A DNA stretch of 16,427 bases from Spirochaetia bacterium (GTDB taxonomy: Bacteria; Spirochaetota; Leptospiria; Leptospirales; Leptonemataceae). Of this stretch, positions 8,031-13,849 are shown piece by piece. Location: contig JAOUOA010000007.1 of assembly GCA_029880625.1 (NCBI GenBank), positions 1 through 16,427 of the forward strand, in the 5' to 3' direction. The notes under the pieces are model-generated. The model had not been told where the DNA came from and ran no database searches. It saw only the letters and a program-made list of their open reading frames with translations. Every line of letters starts with the position of its first letter. The stretch's first letter is position 1. The translations under genes were made by a program, and so were the position numbers.

Positions 8031-8095
8031 ACTCTGAAGCTTCTTTCTTTATCTTTTTACTATCAAACAAGCTGTGAAGGAGTTTTGAAAAAATT

Positions 8096-9031
8096 ATGAA
8101 AAATATTCTTATTACCGGCGGCGCAGGTTTTATTGGTTCTCATCTCTGCAGAGAACATCTTGAAAAAGGAGACCGGGTTCTCTGTCTTGATAATTTTTTT
8201 ACCGGGAAGCATGAAAATATAGAGAACCTTCGCAACCATCCCAAATTTGAAGTTATCCGCCATGATATTACAGAACCAATCCGGCTGGAAGTGGATCAAA
8301 TTTATAATCTGGCCTGTCCTGCAAGTCCCATCCATTACCAGTACAACCCCATAAAAACAATGAAAACCTCCGTTCTTGGGGCCATTAATATGCTGGGTCT
8401 TGCGAAACGAACAAAAGCCAGGATCCTTCAGGCCAGCACATCGGAAGTTTATGGGGATCCTGAACTGCATCCTCAGAAAGAATCCTATCATGGAAAAGTA
8501 AATATTACCGGAATCCGCTCCTGTTACGATGAAGGAAAAAGAGCAAGCGAAACTTTATGCTTTGATTACAATCGAATTCACAATACCGATATCAGGGTTG
8601 TCCGGATTTTTAATACATATGGTCCCAATATGGATATTGGAGACGGACGTGTTGTTTCTAACTTCATCGTCCAGGCTCTCCAAAATGAAGATATTACCAT
8701 TTATGGAGACGGAAATCAGACACGTTCTTTCTGTTATGTGGATGACATGGTGCGCGGACTGATGGACTTCATGAATCATCCGGATTTTATAGGACCAATG
8801 AATCTTGGTAACGACGGCGAGTTTACAATTAAAGAACTTGCCGAAGAAGTAATTCGTCAGACAGGATCTTCTTCTAAAATTGTATATCATGACCTTCCCT
8901 CAGATGACCCTACAAGACGCCGCCCGGATCTTACAGTTGCCAGAGAAAAAATCGGATATAAAACTCCTGTAACGCTTGAGGAGGGACTTAAAAAGACCAT
9001 ACCCTATTACAGAAAGGTTCTCGGACTGTAA
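8096..9031 (+). CDS. uxs: UDP-glucuronate decarboxylase (UDP-xylose synthase)
   Basis: An NAD-dependent extended short-chain dehydrogenase/reductase that converts UDP-glucuronate to UDP-xylose, a sugar-nucleotide precursor for surface polysaccharides, in the cytoplasm. The N-terminal NAD-binding motif GGAGFIG is at residues 8-14. The family-specific stretch STSEVYGDP is at 114-122, with catalytic T115 and E117, and RSCYDEGKR at 141-149 carries the catalytic Tyr144 and Lys148. The sequence NTYGPNM follows at 173-179 and the Arg-rich TRRRPD near the C-terminus. These distinguish UXS from UDP-glucose epimerases and dTDP-glucose dehydratases. The length of 311 fits bacterial single-domain UXS. 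AAGGAG at 8077-8082 is a good Shine-Dalgarno but lies about 13 nt from the ATG, longer than ideal. The 264-base gap before it holds three inverted repeats. The downstream lipB starts 14 nt after the stop, probably in the same transcript although metabolically unrelated. Confidence 0.92.
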   Translation: MKNILITGGAGFIGSHLCREHLEKGDRVLCLDNFFTGKHENIENLRNHPKFEVIRHDITEPIRLEVDQIYNLACPASPIHYQYNPIKTMKTSVLGAINMLGLAKRTKARILQASTSEVYGDPELHPQKESYHGKVNITGIRSCYDEGKRASETLCFDYNRIHNTDIRVVRIFNTYGPNMDIGDGRVVSNFIVQALQNEDITIYGDGNQTRSFCYVDDMVRGLMDFMNHPDFIGPMNLGNDGEFTIKELAEEVIRQTGSSSKIVYHDLPSDDPTRRRPDLTVAREKIGYKTPVTLEEGLKKTIPYYRKVLGL

Positions 9032-9045
9032 AAAAAATTGATGTT

Positions 9046-9696
9046 ATGGTCCGTTGTATTGTTTATCTGAACCGGCCTCTGGAGTATCATCGTTATCTTC
9101 GCCTTCAGGAAAATCTAAGAAAACATAAAAAAGAGCTGATTCTTTTCTGTGAACATGAGCCGATTATTACAGGGGGGATCAATTTCAGTGAGACGAGTCT
9201 GGTCACAAATTTAGAAGCATTAGAAGAATTAAATTTAACTCCTGTCATCACAGGACGGGGGGGCGATGTGACAGCCCATGAACCCGGTCAGATTGTCATT
9301 TACCCTCATATTGATATCGGCAGACGAAAAATTCAAATTTCGTATTTTTTTGAAACATTAATCCGAATTACATCAGACAATCTATTTCGCATATGGGGAA
9401 TAGAAAGTAGTTTTAATAAAACAAATCCTGGCCTTTACTGCATGGGTGACGGCAAAAAAATTGCTTCTATAGGCATAACCTTTAAGTCTTTTTTTACCGG
9501 ACATGGAATTGCGGTTAATTTTGAAAACTCTCTTGAGACGTTCCGTCATATTCTGCCTTGCGGTCTTAAACAAATGGAGATGACTTCAGTATTAAGGATC
9601 AAAAACAGAGCGGTCAGAAAAAATGATTTTATCCGTTCATGGGCTGAGGATTTTCAGAATTATCTTACAGCGCCTCCACCATTACACATGCATTAA
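9046..9696 (+). CDS. lipB: Octanoyltransferase (lipoyl(octanoyl) transferase)
   Basis: LipB transfers the octanoyl group from acyl carrier protein to lipoyl domains, the first step of lipoate synthesis, in the cytoplasm. Residues 71-82 read RGGDVTAHEPGQ, the variant of the RGG-x-x-T-x-H-G-P-G-Q family motif. The catalytic lysine is K138 in KKIASIGI, the GHGIAVNF segment is at 152-159, and the catalytic cysteine is C172 in LPCGL. The Gly of HGPGQ is Glu here (HEPGQ). At 216 residues the length is normal. It follows the uxs gene by 14 nt. Its last 32 bases overlap the end of the minus-strand CoA-binding protein gene, so the two genes converge and share 3' sequence. No lipA is in the window. Confidence 0.93.
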   Translation: MVRCIVYLNRPLEYHRYLRLQENLRKHKKELILFCEHEPIITGGINFSETSLVTNLEALEELNLTPVITGRGGDVTAHEPGQIVIYPHIDIGRRKIQISYFFETLIRITSDNLFRIWGIESSFNKTNPGLYCMGDGKKIASIGITFKSFFTGHGIAVNFENSLETFRHILPCGLKQMEMTSVLRIKNRAVRKNDFIRSWAEDFQNYLTAPPPLHMH

Positions 9697-10057
9697 TAAG
9701 AAAAGAAAAATTTTCTTTTTCAAGGAATTGTCTTACAGTTTCATCGCCTGCGCCGGGCTGAACCCATACATTTTTTAAATTAAGATCTCTGGCTTCCTCA
9801 AGACTTTTCAATGTAATGGCAGGTGGGACTACATAAACCAGTAGGCTGATTGGATGTTCTGATTTTGCAGTTTTCAAATCAGGAAAAGCCGGAATCCCTT
9901 CAACGGCAGTTGCGCGGGGATTGATGGGAATCGCTGTATATCCTTTACGGCCCAGGTCCTTCATGATGATATTGCCGAATTTTCTGCTGTCATTTGTGGC
10001 TCCAATCACAGCAATGACCGGCTTCGTTTTGAGATATTCCACCAGATTAAAAGTCAT
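9665..10057 (-). CDS. CoA-binding protein, YccU family
   Basis: A 130-residue cytoplasmic Rossmann-fold protein of the CoA_binding_2 family. The start VIAVIGATNDSRKFG (residues 14-28) is the nucleotide-binding loop. It is followed by GYTAIPINPRA (39-49), a PPA segment (78-80) at the place where the family binds CoA, VWVQPGAGDE (97-106), and the terminal FLINACVMVE (119-128). The length is typical. The exact role of this family is not established; related domains occur in succinyl-CoA synthetase alpha subunits. The ATG is preceded by GGAG about 12 nt upstream. The 3' end overlaps lipB by 32 bases in opposite orientation. Confidence 0.88.
   Translation of the reverse strand: MTFNLVEYLKTKPVIAVIGATNDSRKFGNIIMKDLGRKGYTAIPINPRATAVEGIPAFPDLKTAKSEHPISLLVYVVPPAITLKSLEEARDLNLKNVWVQPGAGDETVRQFLEKENFSFLINACVMVEAL
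9701..9719. repeat. A/T inverted repeat just after the lipB stop
   Basis: AAAAGAAAA (9701-9709) and TTTTCTTTT (9711-9719) are exact reverse complements separated by one base, and T follows. It lies four bases after the lipB stop and inside the end of the minus-strand gene. It might act as a weak terminator for lipB, but A/T-only pairing makes this uncertain. Confidence 0.3.
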
Positions 10058-10134
10058 AGAATCTTATTTTCTCCTGGATTTTCTTTTCAGAATCAGTTGA
10101 CAGAATGCCCCCTGTAATCGCATCTGTCATCTCA

Positions 10135-10207
10135 GCCCAGATAGCTCAGCCGGTAGAGCAGAGGACTGAAAATCCTCGTGTCGGCGGTTCGACTCCGTCT
10201 CTGGGCA
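10135..10207 (+). tRNA. tRNA-Phe (GAA)
   Basis: A complete 73-nt cloverleaf. Acceptor arms GCCCAGA (10135-10141) and TCTGGGC (10200-10206) pair over 7 bp, with discriminator A at 10207. The D stem is GCTC/GAGC. The anticodon stem GAGGA/TCCTC (10161-10165 and 10173-10177) encloses loop CTGAAAA with anticodon GAA at 10168-10170. The T stem GGCGG/CCGTC around TTCGACT has one G-U pair. CCA is not encoded and must be added by the CCA-adding enzyme. No terminator is evident in the few bases before the convergent small gene. Confidence 0.97.
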
Positions 10208-10213
10208 CATTCT

Positions 10214-10456
10214 TTATTCTTCTTTTCCTCCTCCTTTTTCCCAGAGGTTTTTAAAGTCCGATTCCTGGACGGTCTGGCACCGTTCTGGAGCAAATAGAGT
10301 TTTGACCGGCGGTTTGGGATAAATTGAGATTTTATTTACATCTGGGATGGTTGTGAGCATTCTTTTAATTATATTTTCCCCTTCAATTTCATACATTGTG
10401 TAGCTCATTCCCTGACCGGGAACAATTTGTTCTGTCTGTAGATATTTATATTCCAT
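10214..10456 (-). CDS. Small hypothetical protein, 80 aa
   Basis: I do not recognise the family. The product is a soluble, mixed alpha/beta-like 80-residue protein with no signal peptide or membrane segment. It contains IYPKPPVKTLFAPE in the middle and a glycine/lysine-rich, charged C-terminus. The stop lies 7 nt beyond the 3' end of the tRNA-Phe gene, facing it. No Shine-Dalgarno precedes the ATG, and Met17 or Met21 are possible later starts. Protein-like composition and the lack of any competing gene in this interval support a real gene, but this is the least certain standalone coding call in the middle of the window. Confidence 0.6.
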   Translation of the reverse strand: MEYKYLQTEQIVPGQGMSYTMYEIEGENIIKRMLTTIPDVNKISIYPKPPVKTLFAPERCQTVQESDFKNLWEKGGGKEE

Positions 10457-10627
10457 GGAGATCAGTTAAAAGGAATTTTCGGGAAAGTCAACATCTTTCT
10501 GCAAGCAGTGTGATTCATGAAAACTTTCATTTCTTTCATCTTCAGCATTTTTTCAATTTGCCGATAGTTTATTAAAGATCCTTTAACAGTGAATATTTTA
10601 GAATTTTATAATTCTGCGGTGCTCAAT

Positions 10628-11707
10628 ATGAAACATCAATATGTGAAAAAAATAATGCTTGGTATATTGATCCTGTTTTTACCGATAGCTGCCTTACCGG
10701 AAAAAAAGAAACCTGATGTCGCGGACCGGATTCAAGACACAAAAAAAGCAGAAAAGAGAAAAAAATATTTAAATTCTTTAAAAGACGCAATTCGATATCA
10801 AAATTCGACGGAAAGAAGACAGGCCATTGGAAATATTAAAAGTCTGGAAAAGAAAGAACAGGATGAATTCATTCCTCTATTAAAAAAATTTGCTGTAGAT
10901 GATCTGGATTATTTTGTCCGCGAAAGCAGTGTCAGGACCCTGGGAGAACTTGACAGGCGGGATGCGGAGGATGTATTTATTCAGGCCTTAAAAGACAGTA
11001 AAACTGACGTAAAGCGCGCTGCGGTCCGAGCTCTTTCCAGGATTGAAACAAAAGATCTAAAACCGGTTTTTGAAATGGTTCAAAAAGAAGATTTCTCAGA
11101 ATATTCAAATCTCATGACTGCCTCAATCAGACTGCTGGGAAAGAAGAAATACAAAGATGCAAAAGACTTTTTTAAGCAAAAGGCAGATCATCCTGAAACC
11201 AATCTTGAAACGAGAAAAACCATAATTCTTTTTTTTGGGAACGCAGAAGTTTCTGCAATGAAAAACTATCTTCTTGAAATGGCGAAAGATGAATCAGAAG
11301 ATCTGACCATTCGGGAATATGCGGTTAATTCTCTTGGGAAACTGAATGATAAAAGCGTAATTCCTGATTTAAAATCCATGTATGACAAAATCCGTACTCT
11401 CAGAAACAAGCAGGAACGTTCACAGTTCAGCAGACTTAAACTGCAGTTGATTACGGCTATGATCCGTCTTGGTGATGAAACTGCGATTCCTGAAATCCTG
11501 TCCGCTGCAAAAGACGACGATCCGAATGTGCGTGTAAAAGCGATCCGTCAGATTGGGGAAATGAAGCTTGAATCTGCCCGGGAACTTTTAGAATATAAAG
11601 CGAAATACGACATGAGCAAGCTTGTTAAAAAAGAATCAAAGGCAGCTCTGAATCTTCTGGATGGAAAAAAATCCGATGAGCCGGACGATGATACTGAAGA
11701 AGAATAA
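10628..11707 (+). CDS. Exported HEAT-repeat protein
   Basis: With the start at the ATG at 10628 the protein is 359 residues and begins with a good Sec signal peptide: KKIMLGILILFLPIAA, with probable cleavage near residue 22-24. A GTG at 10589 in frame would add 13 residues in front of it and spoil this. After a Lys/Arg-rich helical stretch come HEAT-type alpha-helical repeats, clearest at about 79-108 and 111-140 (YFVRESSVRTLGEL; DVKRAAVRALSRI) and again at about 284-315 (NVRVKAIRQIGEM), with further degenerate repeats between. The C-terminus is very acidic. HEAT repeats bind proteins, so a periplasmic scaffold role is likely but the partner is unknown. The next gene starts 4 nt after the stop, so they are almost certainly one operon. 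Confidence 0.85.
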   Translation: MKHQYVKKIMLGILILFLPIAALPEKKKPDVADRIQDTKKAEKRKKYLNSLKDAIRYQNSTERRQAIGNIKSLEKKEQDEFIPLLKKFAVDDLDYFVRESSVRTLGELDRRDAEDVFIQALKDSKTDVKRAAVRALSRIETKDLKPVFEMVQKEDFSEYSNLMTASIRLLGKKKYKDAKDFFKQKADHPETNLETRKTIILFFGNAEVSAMKNYLLEMAKDESEDLTIREYAVNSLGKLNDKSVIPDLKSMYDKIRTLRNKQERSQFSRLKLQLITAMIRLGDETAIPEILSAAKDDDPNVRVKAIRQIGEMKLESARELLEYKAKYDMSKLVKKESKAALNLLDGKKSDEPDDDTEEE

Positions 11708-11711
11708 GAAA

Positions 11712-12248
11712 ATGAAATATAATATCTTTATTTCATCTTGTTTGACAGTGTTGTTATTTCTGTCGTTTTTTTCATTTCCTGCGTTTTCTCAGACTCCTTA
11801 CGATGATTTGAAAGAGTCGGATCAGCGGGTGTATGAAATCCGCGATCTGATTCAGAAAAACCAGCCCCTTCCTGAAACATTCAGAATGCGCTATTCGGGA
11901 AACAAAGGAAATTATCTGTCTTTCTATGACAGAGACGGCAATGAAATCTATTTCCAGTACAGAATCGACCGCTGGGATCATGACGCTGAAAAAAAAATTA
12001 ATCATTTAATTCCTGGACAGGCTTATGAGATTTCAGGTAGCATGAAAGGGATAACTCTGGAAAATAGATACTATTCTTCGTCTCATCCGGATTTCCTGAA
12101 ACTGCTTCCAAATAAAAGCGCAATTATTGTTATGGAATTCCAGGCGGCAACGCCTTTGAAGCCGGATCAGATACTATTCGGCGCAGGCGAAACATTTTAT
12201 GATCCCCGTTTTTTTTTGAATTCAGGATTCCAGAGAAGTCTCTTGTAA
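11712..12248 (+). CDS. Exported hypothetical protein, N-terminal part, frame broken at a T9 tract
   Basis: I do not recognise a family. The ATG at 11712, 4 nt after the HEAT-repeat gene, opens a clear signal peptide (hydrophobic LTVLLFLSFFSF, then PAFSQ, with probable cleavage after Ser) and a periplasmic domain rich in Tyr/Asp. Translation in this frame reads through a run of nine T (12209-12217) and ends eleven codons later with a tail that looks non-native (NSGFQRSLL). Adding one T, or a -1 ribosomal slip on the T run, joins this frame to the open frame running on to 12568 and gives one protein of about 285 residues. The 178-residue product of the sequence as written is therefore likely truncated. 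Whether this is a sequencing error, a phase-variable tract or a programmed event cannot be told from the sequence alone. Confidence 0.75.
   Translation: MKYNIFISSCLTVLLFLSFFSFPAFSQTPYDDLKESDQRVYEIRDLIQKNQPLPETFRMRYSGNKGNYLSFYDRDGNEIYFQYRIDRWDHDAEKKINHLIPGQAYEISGSMKGITLENRYYSSSHPDFLKLLPNKSAIIVMEFQAATPLKPDQILFGAGETFYDPRFFLNSGFQRSLL
12209..12217 (+). repeat. Homopolymer tract of nine T at the frame break
   Basis: Nine T inside a coding region, read as CGT TTT TTT TTG. T TTT TTT fits the X-XXY-YYZ slippery heptamer form. One more T, or a -1 slip, restores the long frame to 12568; one fewer T gives an immediate TGA. Such tracts are prone to replication slippage, transcriptional slippage and assembly errors. 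Confidence 0.8.
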
Positions 12249-12292
12249 ACATTTTTCGATCCGGTAACGGAAGCGGAGCGGAAATTAAAGCC

Positions 12293-12568
12293 TTGAATAC
12301 CGGAAATTATTATCTTACGTTTGACGAATTTATTTTGAAATCAGCGGTTTATACGCCTCCTCCATTTCGTGACTGTGTATTCAGAGCTCTTCCTGTTTCG
12401 GAGAGATCCCGGACAGACCAAAACTGCAGTATTGAAGGAGAAGAGATTCGCAGGCACTTTATCTTTTACAGAAAAAAAGAAAAGCTGTATCTATTTACCC
12501 TCTCCTTTACTCGTAAAGGAGAGGAATCAGCGCAGATTATCCTGGAAAGCTTAAGGCTGCTGAAATAA
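12293..12568 (+). pseudogene. C-terminal part of the exported hypothetical protein (other side of the frameshift)
   Basis: The frame that is -1 relative to the upstream half is open from before the T9 tract to the TAA at 12566-12568. It continues the protein as FEFRIPEKSLVNIF, then GNYYLTFDEFILKSAVYTPP and on to ILESLRLLK. A TTG at 12293 is the earliest usual start codon here but has no ribosome binding site, so this is better read as the displaced C-terminal half than as an independent gene. It contains a perfect 11-bp hairpin near its end. The joined protein has no recognisable domain. Confidence 0.7.
12499..12524. repeat. Perfect 11-bp inverted repeat inside coding DNA
   Basis: CCTCTCCTTTA (12499-12509) and TAAAGGAGAGG (12514-12524) form a perfect stem around the loop CTCG. 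It lies about 40 bases before the end of the frame-broken gene and about 100 bases before prfB. Palindromes of this CTCTCC...GGAGAG look recur as dispersed elements in some bacterial genomes; whether this one does is not visible from one window. Confidence 0.6.
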
Positions 12569-12626
12569 GTTTCTTCAGGAAAATTCTCTCTTGCCCGTGA
12601 AAGACTCCTTTTTCAAATTGGCATGA

Positions 12627-13778
12627 ATGGCTCTTTTTAGAAATAAAGACGAACTTTTACGTGAATTTTCTGATTTTAAAGCTCTTTTTGACAAGGGCTG
12701 GAAAGATAAAAGCATCACCGCTCTGATCGATGAATTCAGCGATCTGGAGTCGATTGTGTCCATGCCTGATTTTTGGGATGATCCGGATAAGGCAAGAGAA
12801 CTTTCCAGAAAAAAATCTCTGCTCGAAGAGAGACTTGAACCATGGAAAAATCTGAAAATTCAGGTAGATGATTTTCCCGATCTTGTTGAACTTACAATGG
12901 AAGAATTTTCAGTGCCACGCGAAGCGCTGGATTCTCTGGAAGAAGAATATTCAAAAATGAACCAGATGTTCGAAGATCTTCTCATGTCAGAAGCTCTTGC
13001 CGGTCCGGATGATGCAAGAAATGCTATTGTTACAATAACATGCGGCGCAGGCGGAACAGAATCACAGGACTGGGCGGATATGCTTTACAGAATGTATCTT
13101 CGCTGGTTTGAAAGCAGAGGTTTTTCCATTGAAACAGTGGACTATCAGGATGGAGAAGAAGCGGGAATCAAAGGCGCTACTGTGATTGTCCGGGGCGATC
13201 ATCCTTTTGGTTATTTGAAATCGGAAAACGGCGTGCACAGATTGGTGCGGATTTCTCCTTTCGATTCTAACAAACGTCGCCATACCTCCTTTGCATCTGT
13301 TCATGTCTCTCCGGAAATTGACGATGATATTGATGTCCAGATTGAAGATAAAGATATGCGTGTCGATACTTACAGAGCAAGCGGCGCGGGAGGACAGCAC
13401 ATCAATAAAACAGATTCTGCCATTCGCATCACGCATATTCCCACTGGCATTGTTGTACAGTGCCAGAACGAACGGTCGCAGATGAAAAACCGTTCCACAG
13501 CCATGAAAATGCTGAAAGCGCGGCTTTATGAACTTGAGCGGGAAAAAATTGAAGAAGACATTGAAGCAAGATCAGGCGAGAAAAAGGACGTAGCCTGGGG
13601 TTCCCAGATTCGAAGTTATGTGTTTCATCCTTATAAAATGGTCAAGGATCTTCGCACCAACCATGAAACGGGCAATGTCGATGCAGTTATGGACGGGGAC
13701 CTGGATCCTTTCATTACTGCATACCTGAAAAAAATTTCAGGCGGCAATGTGCCAGTAAAAGATAAATCTGCGGAATAA
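12627..13778 (+). CDS. prfB: Peptide chain release factor 2 (RF2)
   Basis: RF2 recognises UAA and UGA stop codons and triggers peptide release on the ribosome. The RF2-specific SPF tripeptide lies in VRISPFDSNKRRHTSF, and the catalytic GGQ lies in ASGAGGQHINKTDSAIRITH. The GAGGTESQDW segment before them is also typical, and the N-terminal PDFW stretch at residues 47-50 matches the PDVW of E. coli RF2 at 44-47. The protein is 383 residues and full length in a single frame: there is no CTT-TGA-C autoregulatory +1 frameshift site at the usual place near codon 26. An in-frame TGA immediately precedes the ATG, so the gene cannot start earlier in this frame. No Shine-Dalgarno is obvious. It lies 58 nt after the frame-broken exported gene and converges with the minus-strand oxidoreductase gene. 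Confidence 0.96.
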   Translation: MALFRNKDELLREFSDFKALFDKGWKDKSITALIDEFSDLESIVSMPDFWDDPDKARELSRKKSLLEERLEPWKNLKIQVDDFPDLVELTMEEFSVPREALDSLEEEYSKMNQMFEDLLMSEALAGPDDARNAIVTITCGAGGTESQDWADMLYRMYLRWFESRGFSIETVDYQDGEEAGIKGATVIVRGDHPFGYLKSENGVHRLVRISPFDSNKRRHTSFASVHVSPEIDDDIDVQIEDKDMRVDTYRASGAGGQHINKTDSAIRITHIPTGIVVQCQNERSQMKNRSTAMKMLKARLYELEREKIEEDIEARSGEKKDVAWGSQIRSYVFHPYKMVKDLRTNHETGNVDAVMDGDLDPFITAYLKKISGGNVPVKDKSAE

Positions 13779-13849
13779 AAGGATTTTAATTCCCAGATTT
13801 TCATTTTGAAGCCGCCGACGGCAGTACAATTTATAGAAGAAAATTCTTA

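Noticed and set aside
8063..8491. Minus-strand open frame of 142 codons over the uxs start
   Set aside because: It is antisense to the NAD-binding and catalytic segments of uxs and its translation resembles no protein; a shadow frame.
10135..10213. tRNA-Phe as the attachment site of an integrated element
   Set aside because: No integrase, no direct repeat of the tRNA 3' end and no composition change were seen on either side.
12623..12640. Overlapping ATG AAT GGC TCT TTT TAG before prfB as a possible +1 frameshift start
   Set aside because: The stop is UAG, which RF2 does not read, and a five-codon frame with no ribosome binding site is readily explained by chance.
12683..12692. CTTTTTGAC inside prfB resembling the CTTTGAC frameshift site
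   Set aside because: The TGA here is out of frame with the main coding sequence, and the frame that contains it has a TAA at 12677 just upstream, so no upstream frame feeds into it. There is also no AGGGGG-like stimulator.
13062..13436. Minus-strand open frame of 124 codons within prfB
   Set aside because: It is antisense to highly conserved RF2 coding sequence, has no family resemblance and has the composition of a shadow frame.
13811..13822. GCCG-CCGA-CGGC between prfB and the oxidoreductase gene as a terminator
   Set aside because: The stem is only 4 bp and no T run follows in either direction.
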